A stretch of 64,000 nucleotides of DNA from Serripes groenlandicus (GCA_031761405.1 JASEVX010000003.1:15180973-15244972), one strand, 5' to 3'. Shown: positions 12,065-24,016, numbered from the stretch's first letter. Numbers and translations are program-made. The notes: generated by a model from the letters alone, not told the origin.

Positions 12065-12314
12065 TGGGCCGTCCCGCCAGAAAAACAAACATAATGTCTT
12101 CTGTGTAATGTATCGACCCAGAACAGCCTGTGCAGTCCGCGCAGACTGATCCGGGCCGACAGAGAGGTAGAGGTATAGAGTAATGATTCCTGAAACTTAA
12201 AATCTACAGGAGGCGAACAATGTCTACCCAGGTAAGCCTTTGCAGCATACTTAGGCTGATCCGGGTCGATACTTTTCGCAGAGTCCACAATGTTGGTTTT
12301 CTCGCGGAACGGCT
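12065..12314. mobile_element. MITE-G copy
   Basis: The left end is GGCCGTCCCGCCAGAAAAAC (first A changed) and the right end GGTTTTCTCGCGGAACGGCTC. The target duplication has decayed (ATTT-like left, AATT right). Confidence 0.75.
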
Positions 12315-12315
12315 C

Positions 12316-13280
12316 AATTTTACTATGACCTAAAATATATACTTTAAAAAAAAAAAGTTAACGTGGTATGGTTCCTTTAAGAAATCACAAACATCACCGA
12401 GGCGAAATTTTGGTTCCAAAACAAAGTCGTAATAGATGTAATAGAAAAAATATATATGTTTGTATAATTAAATCTTCTAGGTAAGAGCACAATGCGATTT
12501 CTTTTAACAGACTACGATACTGGTACCTGCGTTTCCAACATACACAAATTCTGTAGCAGATGCTTTGGGAAATATCAAAGCGAAAACATGGAAATTATAT
12601 GAGCGGTTCCAACGCCTTTTGACACCGCTGTAACCTACTGTATCCAACATTGAAACATATTGAGAATTCACAGAACATATATAAGCACTGCATTTTTGTG
12701 TTCGCCTATTTCATATGAAAATATTTTGGTAAAAGAACATGTTCAGTTGTTTTTAGACAGATGTGACTTTTCATTAAGCTTTGAAAGACGACCCCTAACA
12801 TTCGCATTTCCGATTAGTTGAAAAAGTTTACTGTAAAATAATCTCCAGACACTGTCTATTTCATTTTCATTCTATTATAAGTTAGACACAATAGGACAAT
12901 GTTATTTTTTTCCTTTGTCAATAAATGAATGTGCATCTTGGTGTCTTAGAGTGTCAATATAGCTAAAAGCAAACACTATTTTGGTTATAAATCAGTCAGA
13001 GGTTATTCAACTTTATAAAAAACACTTTCAACTTTCAACAAAAGCATTAGTGTACAATGGGAGAAAACTCCAGTCTTATATATTCATCTGAAATTGTCCG
13101 CCCGGCAAGCCGATCCGATTTACTTCCCTTTGGCCTAAATACATCTACTCATTTTCAGCCGAACCTGTAGCCGGGTATCACATTTGAACCCTTCTCTTGA
13201 TCAATTCGTGCAACAACATTACGCCCAGTGTAGAAATCCGTAAGCCCACGGTTTATGAGGTAAAAAGGTTTTACTGTTAT
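12316..13280. other. No gene recognised
   Basis: The interval is AT-rich with no long open frame, tRNA fold or tandem structure. No coding evidence was found. Confidence 0.45.
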
Positions 13281-13348
13281 AGGTGGATTGGTAAGCGTTC
13301 GTGCTATACACTGTTATAGGTGGATTGGTAAGCGTTCGTGCTATACAA
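13274..13348. repeat. Tandem duplication, about 36 bp x 2
   Basis: The segment starting ACTGTTATAGGTGGATTGGT and ending GTGCTATACA occurs twice in direct succession with no visible change. Confidence 0.85.
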
Positions 13349-13448
13349 CGTTTTTGAATGCTGGTATCCTCATACTAGCATTTAATAAGTTAGTGCATAT
13401 TTAGGGAGCAGTACTATAAACAACATACTTTCTTACATCTTTCCAACA

Positions 13449-13661
13449 AACAGCAAATCTGCAGCAGACGACCGTGAGAACATGGTTACTAAAACCTGAA
13501 AATTCTCCGTAAAAGATTGCTTAATTCTTAAATAAAGTTGAAAACATTGTGACCAAAAGGGAATTTGCTCATCATGAGCAATTTCAAATTTAGCCACAAT
13601 GTTTTCAAAAGTCGTCTGCTGCTATTGCGTCAAAATGCGTCTTCAGGTGAGAAAGGGTTAA
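13449..13661 (+). mobile_element. MITE-T, degenerate copy
   Basis: It retains CTGCAGCAGACGACC at the left, the central inverted GCTCATCATGAGC, GTCGTCTGCTGC at the right and the terminal GAAAGGGTTAA. Confidence 0.65.
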
Positions 13662-13683
13662 GAAGAAGTAAAGATGTTGATCA

Positions 13684-14447
13684 AAATTATACTTTACGAA
13701 TATATACATGTAGGTTTATAAGCTGATATAAATATTAAAATTATACTTTACGAATATATATATGTAGGTCTATAAGCTGATATAAATATTAAAATTATAC
13801 TTTACGAATATATACATGTATGTCTTTAAGCTGATATAAATATTAAAATTATACTTTACGAATATATACATGTAGGTCTATAAGCTGATATAAATATTAA
13901 AATGATACTTTACGAATATATACATGTAGGTCTATAAGCTGATATAAATATTAAAATTATACTTTACGAATGTATACATGTAGGTCTATAAGCTGATATA
14001 AACATTAAAATTATACTTAACGAATATATACATGTAGGTATATAAGTTGATATCAATATTAAAATTATACTTTACGAATATATACATGTAGGTCTATAAG
14101 CTGATATAAATATTAAAATTATACTTTACGAATATATACATGTAGGTCTATAAGCTGATATAAATATTAAAATTATACTTTACGAATATATACATGTAGG
14201 TCTATAAGCTGATATAAATATTAAAATTATACTCTACGAATATATATATACATGTAGGTCTATAAGCTGATATAAATATTAAAATTATACTTAACGAATA
14301 TATACATGTAGGTCTATAAGCTGATATAAATATTAAAATTATACTTAACGAATATATACATGTAGGTCTATAAGCTGATATAAATATTTAAATTATAATT
14401 AACGAATATACATGTAGGTCTATAAGCTGATCTAAATATTAAAATTG
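13684..14447. repeat. 54-bp minisatellite, about 14 copies
   Basis: The unit runs from AAAATTATACTTTACGAATA through TACATGTAGGTCTATAAGCT to GATATAAATATT. Copies differ by single substitutions (ACTTAACG versus ACTTTACG) and a small TA expansion near 14240. The array degenerates at its right edge. Confidence 0.95.
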
Positions 14448-14587
14448 TTCGGATATGTTTTAAGAGGCTCATGTATACGCAGGGTTAAAGTTATAAATAA
14501 AGAAGGTCAAGTGTCCGGATTTTGAACGACTCGTTGACATTTGACGTCGGAGTTTTCTCTGTGACTAATTCAGGTAGGTCACTGGGA

Positions 14588-14740
14588 AATCGCCGTTGTC
14601 GAGTTGTAAGCGTGATGAATTTGAGATCAGGCGTCCCGGGTTCAAGACCCGCTTGCGGCGGTTATGGTGAAATGCGTTTGTGAAAAACAGTGTCTCAATC
14701 CTCGTATATACTGATGAGCAATAACTGATTGATTTGGCGT
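14588..14740 (+). mobile_element. SINE, Ser/Leu-like head, 5' part
   Basis: The head is CGCCGTTGTCGAGTTGTAAG with a GGTTCAAGACCC B-box-like sequence and the GGTTATGGTGAAATGCG body. It abuts an opposite-strand SINE tail. Confidence 0.65.
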
Positions 14741-14970
14741 TTAACCCTTTCCCTCATAGGACAATTCTGCAGCAGACGACTTCGAACATATTTTGTAAAA
14801 AAATAGAAAATCACTATAATTGAATGGATAACCTATGACTAAAATGAGAAACCATTATGGTAAAAGGAGAAATCGCTTGTTTTGAGCAATGTCTTCTTTT
14901 GTCACTACGTTTTCAAAAAGCCGTCTGCTTCAGAGGCGTCAGAAAGCTTATATATGAGGAAAAGGGTTAA
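14741..14970 (+). mobile_element. MITE-T, full-length 230-bp copy
   Basis: This is the reference copy of the family. It is 230 bp including TTAA at each end (14741-14744, 14967-14970). Inner ends are CCCTTTCCCTCATA and its inverse-like TATATGAGGAAAAGGG. CTGCAGCAGACG-type blocks lie near both ends, and a central inverted GCTTGTTTTGAGC sits at the fold. There is no coding capacity. TTAA duplications with CCC-starting inverted repeats fit non-autonomous piggyBac-like elements; Kolobok-like elements also use TTAA. Confidence 0.85.
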
Positions 14971-15236
14971 CAGCGTTTGGAACGGTATTTAGTTATATCC
15001 CAGCGGCCAGTTCATCTTACGTTTGCTTCTTGGCTAACCCGTACCAGTACCCCATACAACTTTCTTCCCGGGAAACTGGCTACCTTCCTACAAACATAAG
15101 TTAGCCCATAGGTGGAAGACAATGACTTAGAACTGTCAATCATCAGATAGAATGAATAACCAACCCGAGAAGAATCGTACTTACGACCCCCTGTATCCCT
15201 AGTATTCGCGGTTACTTACTGAGCTATCGCGACTCA
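14971..15236 (-). mobile_element. SINE split by the preceding MITE-T
   Basis: The SINE 3' end GATTGATTTGGCGT lies left of the MITE at 14741. The rest resumes at 14971 with AGCGTTTGGAACGG and runs to a degenerate tRNA head ending GAGCTATCGCGACTC. The MITE therefore landed inside an older SINE. Confidence 0.7.
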
Positions 15237-16585
15237 GAGCCCAGGTGACGTGAGTAAATGTACTGTTGTTGTGCTGTAGCTATTATATAACTGTAATTCA
15301 TGTTCAAATTCAATGTTTTCAAACGAACAAAAATCATTTATATACTTGCGTTAAAGATGTATGATTATATAATAACACCATATATGCATTTTAGGCTAAT
15401 GGAACTAAGTCCAATCTCGAATAATTTGGTAACGGTCTGTCTATACAGTTGGACGTGTACTCCACGTGCAATGTTGGCTTTCTCGTAATTAGTCGCCGGG
15501 CAGAAGCCCGCGACTTCTATTTTTAATAGGTTTTCGGAAATGACATGGGAGGGGGGATTATTATTAGAAAGAAACACATTTAGATGTCTTGAACATATTA
15601 CAATTGTGTTTGTTTAAAAACACTTAGTAATGAGACAAAATAGTCCCTATTAGCTAGACTGAAATACTTTATTTTACATTATATACTACATGTAATCAAA
15701 AGGCGATAACTACAAACCTTTATGTCGCACAGTCTAATTTGTTTACATACGCGCACCTGCTTGTTATGTGTAAATATCTAGATGAAAATGACGTCGAATA
15801 TTCTCCTTTTAATAGATAAATTACTTTGAACGAACACTCTATTCCCATAAAGAGAGTTTCAAGAACGGCACCTCTGCGAATAAGAAAGAATCGGGTCTTT
15901 CGTACACAATTATTTCGTCCTTGACAATTTTAAATGTGTCATTTAATTCCCTAAAGGCATATTGCTTCCGATCTGCATATTGTTATACATCATTGACACA
16001 AGGGCGCTCATCATAATATAATTCTAAAACATGAGTAGTTTGTTATTTTCAAAATAAAAAAGGAAGGAAAGAATTAAAATAAATTAACATGTTGTAGGGC
16101 TCAGTTTATGTTCGAAATTAAGTTTAAATTATACAATTTCAATGAGATTTAACTGTTTAGTTGATATTATATTTCGAAGGTGGTCTAATTTATAAATATT
16201 GGATTACATTTCAACATTTGGCCGGTTAAAGTATGATATAATTAGGATACCAAGCTAAGATCATTTTGAGAAAAAGAGAAAACTCATGTCTTCAGCGATT
16301 TAAACCTTATCTCATTGTTTTAAAAGTAGATTGCTGCAAAGGTGTCCACTGTTATCTTTAATAGAGGAAAGGTAAAATGACGTGCTATTGCATGCAAATC
16401 CTAAATTGTCTGTTTTGTGGGTTTATTGAAAAATAATAAAATTCAAATATTCTGACAAACATCTTGAAAAGTGTATGTGGAATTCACAAATCTTATAATT
16501 ATTCCTTAATGAAGCACTGTATACATACTAAGACTAATGATTGGCAAGATTACTCATTTCTATTACTGTTAATGATCAATAATTA

Positions 16586-18924
16586 ATAATGTTCTTTTCA
16601 GTATTAAACACCGTGCTCACAAAACATGCCCCAATAAAAGAAAAACGAGTAAAATATAGTTCACAACCAGCTTGGTTTAACTCCGATATAAAAGAAGCTA
16701 TTCTTAAGCGTGATAATCTACACAAAAATAAACATGTTGATGCTTATAAAATACAAAGGAATAAAGTGTCATCGATGCTTAAACATAGCAAAAAGAATGT
16801 TTACAATGATGCCATTAAAGAAAACAAGAGCCCTAGTTATTTGTGGAAAACTTTGAATAATATAACCTGCTCAAGTAAAAGCAGGCATGGCTTAACTATT
16901 CCTGATATTATAAAAGTTGAAAACTCCAATATCTCAGGGTGTCCAAATATTTTAAATGAACTGAACAAACATTTTGTAAACATTTCTAATATCATTAAAA
17001 AAAAAAATGCGCTCGTTACAGACCATTTCACAAAACTTCAACGTCATATCAATGCGACATTGACGTCAGACGTCACTTTCGAAATAAAGCACATCAATAC
17101 GTTTGAAGTCAAAAAGCATCTAGATAGCTTGAATGTTAAAAAATCTGTAGGACTTGACGGTATTGGTCCAAGAATACTAAAATATTGCGGAGACTACATA
17201 ACACCTGCTATATCGTCTATAATAAATAGCTGCATTGACAAAAATATTTTCCCTGAACTATTCAAGAATGCATGTGTTATTCCAATTCATAAGGGAGGAG
17301 ACAAAAATGATCCCCATAATTACCGTCCCATATCAATTCTCCCAACTCTCTCTAAGATTTTTGAACGGCATATATCAAATCAGCTGCAGGATTATTTTCA
17401 AAGAAATAATTTAATTCACGAATTTCAGTCAGGTTTTCGAAAGAATCATTCATGTCACACTGCGCTGACATACCTCATCGATTCTTGGTTAAAAGACATT
17501 GATTCTGGTAAATATATTGGAGCGGTTTTTCTAGACCTGCGCAAGGCTTTCGACTTAGTAGATCATAATAGTTTACTGCATAAATTAAAACTATATCATT
17601 TTTCTGAAAATGCTGTAGCTTTCCTCTCTTCATATCTATCAAATAGAAAACAGCTAGTTAAAGTAAAGAATGAAATGTCAAACAAGCTTCCAGTTACAAG
17701 CGGTGTTCCTCAGGGTTCTATACTAGGTCCTCTTTTGTTCCTTCTTTACATCAATGATATATCACTTTCTTCTCATACTGGGAAAACAGATCTTTATGCG
17801 GACGATACCACTCTACATGAAGCTGGTAATGATATCAAAAACATCGAATGTAACCTGCAAGTTCGCTTATCATCTATCAATGACTGGTGTAGTATAAATA
17901 ATATGGCGTTACATCCTAATAAAACGAAATGCATGATTATTGGTTCCAAATATAAAATGAGAAAAGGCCACCAAATGAAACTAAGCATTGATAATTTACA
18001 TATAGAAAATGTGACATCGCAAACAATCCTCGGAGTTATTGTAGATAGTACACTCTCATGGGCCCTACACGTGAACAGTGTACGTGCGAAAGTAAACTCT
18101 AAAATTAATCTTCTTAAAAGAATATCATTTTACGCATCCCATGATATGAAAGTACTATATTACAATGCGTATATTATGTCTACTTTTGACTATTGTTGTA
18201 CAGTATGGGGTGGGATTTCTAAAGTCCAAAATATTATATTTAAAACCCAGAAAGGAGTTGCTAGACTTATATTAAACAAACCTGTACAAACCAGTTCTAA
18301 ATCAATGTTTTCTGAGTTGCAGTGGTTGACTTTTGAACAAAGATATTACTATTATATTGCTTTATTGGTATTTAAAAGTAAGCATAACCTTACACCAAGT
18401 TACATTTGTAACCTTGTGTCCTTTGCAAACAACGAACATTACAATTTACGTTCTGCTAGTAAAAATAATTTGAATGTCATGAAATTTAAAACAAATAACT
18501 TGAAAACAAGCTTTACCCATAGCAGTGCTAAAATCTGGAACAGTCTGCCTTCAAATATTAAGAACATTACTAAGTTACAAACTTTTAAATACCAGTGTAA
18601 AAAGCACTTACTTAACATATCGAAGTTATAAGAAAAGTATTTACAACATTGTTCTCATTTGTTTCAATTTATATATGCTTATTGATACAAATATGTTCTG
18701 TATGAATGCTGAAATATGTAATATAATGTTGTTTTTAAAATCTGTATTTACTATTTACTTTAACATGATGGTGCTTGTCGTATAATTGAATGAATGATTT
18801 GTTAAAAATGAGTTTTGTTACAGAAGACCACATTGTAAATATGACTTTCTACATTTGTTAATTTGTATAAAATGCATAATGTGTTATCTTCTTAAAATAA
18901 AGAATTTATTATTATTATTTTTAT
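16586..18924 (+). mobile_element. 5'-truncated LINE inside HEL unit 1
   Basis: The 2,339-bp insertion is flanked by the direct repeat AATAATTA (16578-16585 and 18925-18932). The uninterrupted paralogue in HEL unit 2, near 22207, reads GATCAATAATTAGTTGG, with one copy of the repeat. The 3' untranslated part (18632-18924) has AATAAA at 18896-18901 and ends in an ATT-repeat tail. The endonuclease part is missing at the 5' end, as expected for incomplete target-primed reverse transcription. Confidence 0.93.
16589..18631 (+). CDS. LINE ORF2 fragment: reverse transcriptase
   Basis: A 680-codon intact frame encodes the linker, reverse transcriptase and C-terminal region of a non-LTR retrotransposon. 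The endonuclease domain is absent. Linker sequence KHAPIKEKR lies near residue 13. The catalytic motifs are FLDLRKAFD (aspartate at about residue 316), SGVPQGSILGPLLF from about 371, and YADD at 403-406, so all catalytic aspartates are present. The C-terminus has the IWNSLPSNIKN segment common in CR1-, L2- and jockey-type elements. The family is most likely in that group; the clade is not fixed. The ATG at 16589 lies three bases inside the insertion and is probably not the natural start. The unbroken frame suggests recent insertion. The protein would copy element RNA but lacks the nuclease needed for autonomous insertion. Confidence 0.93.
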   Translation: MFFSVLNTVLTKHAPIKEKRVKYSSQPAWFNSDIKEAILKRDNLHKNKHVDAYKIQRNKVSSMLKHSKKNVYNDAIKENKSPSYLWKTLNNITCSSKSRHGLTIPDIIKVENSNISGCPNILNELNKHFVNISNIIKKKNALVTDHFTKLQRHINATLTSDVTFEIKHINTFEVKKHLDSLNVKKSVGLDGIGPRILKYCGDYITPAISSIINSCIDKNIFPELFKNACVIPIHKGGDKNDPHNYRPISILPTLSKIFERHISNQLQDYFQRNNLIHEFQSGFRKNHSCHTALTYLIDSWLKDIDSGKYIGAVFLDLRKAFDLVDHNSLLHKLKLYHFSENAVAFLSSYLSNRKQLVKVKNEMSNKLPVTSGVPQGSILGPLLFLLYINDISLSSHTGKTDLYADDTTLHEAGNDIKNIECNLQVRLSSINDWCSINNMALHPNKTKCMIIGSKYKMRKGHQMKLSIDNLHIENVTSQTILGVIVDSTLSWALHVNSVRAKVNSKINLLKRISFYASHDMKVLYYNAYIMSTFDYCCTVWGGISKVQNIIFKTQKGVARLILNKPVQTSSKSMFSELQWLTFEQRYYYYIALLVFKSKHNLTPSYICNLVSFANNEHYNLRSASKNNLNVMKFKTNNLKTSFTHSSAKIWNSLPSNIKNITKLQTFKYQCKKHLLNISKL

Positions 18925-19098
18925 AATAATTAGTTGGTTGTGTGTATGGTCAACCTACTTTGGAATGGAGATTGATCATAAACAATGAAAGTCTTCAATT
19001 ATCATTCACTTCGTTGACAAAACAATGCAAGTTATGAAACATTTTCACTTGACCCCAACCCTGATGTTCCAATATGCCCCTCAGTTGATAACTGTTTA

Positions 19099-22000
19099 TT
19101 AGTCGCCGGGCAGAAGCCCGCGACTTCTATTTTTAATAGGTTTTCGGAAATGACATGGGAGGGGGGATTATTATTAGAAAGAAACACATTTAGATGTCTT
19201 GAACATATTACAATTGTGTTTGTTTAAAAACACTAAGTAATGACACATCTAAAATGAAATAAATATTCCGATGTTTTAGGTATTTTCAGTTTCTTTATTT
19301 TGACTCGCATTTATGTTTTTGGTAGACTTGCGCATGCGCAGAGGCTGCCATATTCATAGTGAGTTTGAAGTCACGTGATGTATATGCCCTTCACCACCAA
19401 CAATTAAGTGCAATTTTTGGTTTGACTAATTTACGAATGCTCACAAAAGCAAACATAGAGTAACGAAAAAAATTCCGATTATTCAAGCTTATAATAGAAA
19501 ATAACAAGTCTTGTAAGTGTAAATATCATATTTAAAGTGTACACAATTATTTAGATATCACTACGCCAATATAGCACTGTACCGCGCAATTACCCTTTGT
19601 AAATTGTAACCCTTTTTCCCCTCTCGGCAGAGATGTAAACATCCACTCGCCCGCTAGCATAAGCGAGTGGAATGAAGGATCGGCTAGTACGAAATTCTAG
19701 GCGCTAGTCCATACATATTCGTTCATGTCCTTATTCATAAAGATAGTATGCATTGCTAAGCCTTTTCTTTCTCTTTCTCTCAGTCCATCTATTCCTTCGA
19801 CAACGATGACTTTTGCATTTTGGATAGGTGCTTTCAACAAGGTCCGCGTCTAAAGAAACAAATTTCATCAAATGATTTGAGCGCTTTAAATCACTTGTTT
19901 ATAAAGCGTTTAGAATACTTTGATTATAATAGGCAGAACGAATAACAGAAATCGATCATTTCTTTCGGCCAAAATCAGGTAAATGACCCGCGGATATTGG
20001 TTGTTACAACATAACTGATTCATCCTTTTATTCTAAATTTGTATTACACAGTTCAAAATTAGATTTTGACAGTTTGTTCGTTATGATTTTGACGCGATTC
20101 AAGATTTTGACGCGATTATTTCGTTCATAGAGTTGATTACTAACAGATGACTAAGTTGATGATGGAAAGAACATTAACAAGTTAAGTTAAGCTAAAACAT
20201 GCACAGGCAGGCGAGTGTTTCATTAGGATAAGTGCAACACTCAATTCCCAATCCTGCTTGCCCTTTAACAAATCACAACCAACCCCACAATATAAAAACT
20301 CTGCAGCAGATGAATTAAAAAAATCTGAGCAAAGATACAGAAAATCACATTTATTGGAAGTGTAATCATTGAATATAGTTGAAAACATTGTTGCAAAAGG
20401 AGAAAGCTTGTTATGAGCAATTTCTTCTTCTGCATCAATGTTTTCAAAAGTCGTCGGCTGCAATTACGTATGCAAGTGGGAAAGGTTTAAATAAGAAACA
20501 CTTTTTCAAATGATAGTCAGTTGGCTATTCTAGTATATAATGTCCGTCTTAAATAATAATGACAAAACTTTCAAAAAACAAGAAAAAGATTTTTTACAAT
20601 TTAATTGAAAACATATTTATCAAAGTTGGGAAAGTTGTCCCTTTCCGTGCTTTTTTTATGAGAGTTCAAATCACAAGCAAAACTTATGGGACAGAGTTGA
20701 CAAATAACACATTGACACAATTTCAGATTTAGGCTTTGTTTCTGTCAAACTGCTGAAGAAGACAACACTGAGACACACATTTTGATTAAAAGTTTATTTA
20801 AAAAATGGAATAATTTTATTTATGATAAACAACATTACAATGATGGTGTAGAAAATACATGTCAACAATACATTTTTCAATTTGTACATTCATTGCACAG
20901 ACCAAATCTTAGCAAGTTTGAAATTATGGACCTCTCAGCACATTTTTTTTCTCAATTCATTACTTCTTGGCAGGATTTTACTGCTAAAATTGATGAATTT
21001 TTTTTTATTTTTGGCCAGATTGCTTTAGCAATTCCGGTCTATAGATTGGCGATGTCTGTCTCTCCGTCTGTCTGTTCGTCAACATTTTGTAAAATAAATA
21101 TTCATATATGCACTTCTGTATCTCTTCTTAAACGATCGCAATTCTACCTTCAGTACTTCAGTACCTTGATTTTGTTTTATTTACGAAGACAAAACAGTCC
21201 CTATTAGCTAGACTGAAATACTCTATTTTACACTATATACTACATGTAATAAAAAGGCGATAACTACAAACCTTTACGTCGCACAGTCTAATTATTTGTT
21301 TACATACCAACTGCGTAGATCAGTCTCCTTTGCAGAGAGCCGCTCTTTACGCTCACTTACAAATAGTAAATCATAGGTGATTTAAAATGTTTTTTGGTTC
21401 GAAACAAATGAAGAAAAGAACAAACCGAGATAAACACTGGTTTTAATAGAAAAAATACTTTGAACGAACACTCTCTGCCTATAAAGAGAGTTTCAAGAAC
21501 GACATCTCTGCGAATAAGAAAGAATCGGGTCTTTCGTACAAAATTATTTCGTCCTTGACAATTTTAAATGTGTCATTTAATTCCCTAAAGGCATATTGCT
21601 TCCGATCTGCATATTGTTATGCATCATTGACACAAGGGCGCTCATCATAATATAATTATAAAACATGAGTAGTTTGTTATTTTCATTATAAAAAAGGAAG
21701 GAAAGAATTAAAATAAATTAACATGTTGTAGGGCTCAGTTTATGTTCGAAATTAAGTTTAAATTATACAACAATTTCAATGAGATTTAACTGTTTAGTTG
21801 ATCTTATATTTCGAAGGTGGTCTAATTTATAAATATTGGACTACATTTCAACATTTGTTAAAGTATGATATGATTAGGATGCCAAGCTAATATCATTTTG
21901 AGAAAAATAGAAAACTCATGTCTTCAGCGATTTAACCCTTATCTCATTGTTTTAAAAGTAGATTGCTGCAAAGGTGTCCACTGTTGACTTTAATAGAGGA

Positions 22001-22467
22001 AAGGTAAAATGACGTGTTATTGCATGCAAATCCTAAATTGTCTGTTTTGTGGTTTTATTGATAAATAAAAAAAATCAAATATTCTGACAAACATCTTGAA
22101 AAGTGTATGTGTAATTCACAAATCTTATAATTATTCCTTAATGAAAGCACTGTATACATACTAAGACTAATGATTGGCAAGATTACTCATTTCTATTACT
22201 GTTTATGATCAATAATTAGTTGGTTGTGTGTATGGTCAACCTAATTTGGAATGGAGATTGGTCATAAACAATGAAAGGCTTCAATTATCATTCACTTCGT
22301 TGACAAAACAATGCAAGTTATGAAACATTTTCACTTGACCCCACCCCTGATGTTCCAATATGCCCCTCGGTTGATAACTGTTTATTCAACTACTATAATG
22401 TTCGTGTTATGCATAACTGCAGTATGCATTTCCGGCGACATTGATGCGTTGCATCAACTTTCTCTTG
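19099..22467 (+). mobile_element. HEL unit 2, complete Helitron-like element
   Basis: The element runs from TTAGTCGCCGGG to CAACTTTCTCTTG. The 5' block GTCGCCGG is the exact inverse of CCGGCGAC near the 3' end, a subterminal inverted repeat. The 3' end has a perfect stem, TTGATGC-GTT-GCATCAA, followed by CTTTCTCTTG. No target duplication is present; the interrupted HEL unit 1 reads on both sides as GTTTA and TTCAAC. These traits fit Helentron-type non-autonomous elements. The interior is AT-rich, has a TGCGCATGCGCA palindrome near 19328 and a degenerate MITE-T. A 141-codon frame (20782-21207) without a recognisable domain is probably chance. Confidence 0.72.
20275..20490 (+). mobile_element. 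MITE-T, degenerate, inside HEL unit 2
   Basis: It retains CTGCAGCAGATGAA, GTTGAAAACATTGTTGCAAA, GTCGTCGGCTGC and terminal GTGGGAAAGGTTTAA. The left end is lost. Confidence 0.6.
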
Positions 22468-22527
22468 TTCAACTACTATAATGTTAGTGTTATGCATAAC
22501 TGCAGTATGGATTTCCGGCGACATTGA
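22358..22527 (+). repeat. Duplicated 3' end from nested HEL insertion
   Basis: TCAACTACTATAATGTT through CCGGCGACATTGA occurs twice, first in unit 2 and then in unit 1. This follows from unit 2 having inserted 12-15 bases upstream of this stretch in unit 1. Confidence 0.85.
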
Positions 22528-22736
22528 GTTCGGTCCATATAAAGAAAATTCATGTCGGTTCTACCGACCTTATAAACTCGAGATCTCTGGATTTTCAGAG
22601 GATTAACTGATACGAAAATCTACATTCATTGTTTGTAAAGTTATAAAACCTAATCGTTTAATCCTTGTATTTCAGAATGAAAACGTATGTTTGTCATTCG
22701 GTCTCCCTTTAGCTTTTTCGTTCTCCCGTATCATTT

Positions 22737-22740
<4 letters not shown>

Positions 22741-22821
<81 letters not shown>

Positions 22822-22908
22822 CTCTCTATCTCTCTCTCTCTCTTTAATAGCTTTTTCATCCCCTCTCTCTCTCTTTAATAGCTTTTTTTTCATCTCTCTC
22901 TCGCTCGA

Positions 22909-22964
<56 letters not shown>

Positions 22965-22995
22965 TCTCTCACTCACTCTCTATCTCTCTCTGTCT
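22741..22995. repeat. Compound CT/TA microsatellite
   Basis: Long CT runs flank a TA run (about 22785-22816), followed by further CT blocks with duplicated CTTTAATAGCTTTTT. Open frames rich in Ser-Leu or Arg-Glu across it are artefacts of the dinucleotide period. Confidence 0.97.
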
Positions 22996-24016
22996 TTCTC
23001 TCTCTCCAACATGACTGTCAACGCATGCATCTCGCTTGTGTCGAATCTCCCATTAAACTGTGTCTTAATTAGGTATCTGATTCAGACAAAACGATCATTT
23101 AATACCACACGATTTTCTATACGTCACAACGCGTTGCCACTTACCCGGCAAACAATTGTAACGCTAGGCTACAGCAGGACAATAATAAATAACAGGGTTC
23201 AAATACAGGACATATTAAAGCTGGTTAAGCACCGTCCGTACTGTGTGGCTTTATAAAACTAAAACGTTATCAAACCTTATAACAGTATACAGTCTGATAT
23301 CGGTCTACACCACACATCTATATCCCACAATTTACATTGATAACGTACTCGTTTACATATATACAATATTTTAGCAAAAGAAGATGATTTTGATGAGAAT
23401 TATAAATTTGTAGATCGAGATCAGACTATGCAGTCTTATCCCGATTTACACTTACATAAACACCAACACGTATTATAAATTTCTCTTATTAAATAGTTCT
23501 TTATATCGCTCGTCTACCTTTTGTATGTATGCCTTAAGATCTAAATATTCTATTTGCAATCATGACGTTCGAGCCTTATACAATTAAAATCGAATAGCAA
23601 AACAACTAAAACATTAATATTTATTTTTTTAATGTAAAATTTTTCGGCAGTCTGGATTGCATATAGATAAAGATAGAGCATAGAGTCATTAAACTTAGTA
23701 ATTTTCTACGATTGAGATATAAATGTACTCTTTCTCCGTGTAAAGCTGCAAATCGCTACTTGTAACATAAGTTTTCTTTTATCATATACCTATTCAAACT
23801 TTTAGACAAACCAAGACAAACGTTGACCTTTACATATTTTCAATTATGAAATAATACGAATTACACATACAGTAAAATTGATGAATAGTGTCTGAATAAC
23901 GTCACAGTAACGCATTTTGAATAATGTGACTGACATGACATTTCAGTGAGTATTGATATTTTCCGTAAACTAGTCAAATAACTGATTGCAATCATTTGAC
24001 ATTTTGTGCATGTTTA
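22996..24016. other. No gene recognised
   Basis: The interval is AT-rich and apparently unique. An 81-codon frame at 23011-23256 matches nothing I recognise and has no splice or composition support. Confidence 0.45.

Larger units (their letters stand above)
15489..22527 (+). mobile_element. HEL unit 1, Helitron-like, interrupted twice
   Basis: The 5' end TTAGTCGCCGGGCAGAAGCC forms a stem, GTCG(C)CGGGC with GCCCGCGAC. Unit 1 lacks about 1.94 kb present in unit 2; the joint lies near 15635. It is interrupted by the LINE at 16586-18924 and by HEL unit 2 at 19099-22467. After unit 2 it resumes with TCAACTACTATAATG and ends near 22527 at CCGGCGACATTGA, so its 3' hairpin is missing. It has no coding capacity of its own. 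Assignment to the Helitron/Helentron group rests on its family's ends, see unit 2. Confidence 0.7.

Noticed and set aside
15365..15577. Minus frame MFLSNNNPPSHVISE, with a relative at 50747-50968
   Set aside because: It overlaps the shared 5' end of HEL units. Non-coding element ends explain the similarity.
16837..17988. Minus-strand frames inside the LINE
   Set aside because: They are shadows of the reverse transcriptase reading frame.
20782..21207. 141-codon frame in HEL unit 2
   Set aside because: Low-complexity Phe/Ile-rich sequence with no recognisable domain and no counterpart in other HEL units.
22672..23014. Ser/Leu-, Arg/Glu- and Tyr/Ile-rich frames
   Set aside because: They are translations of CT and TA dinucleotide runs.
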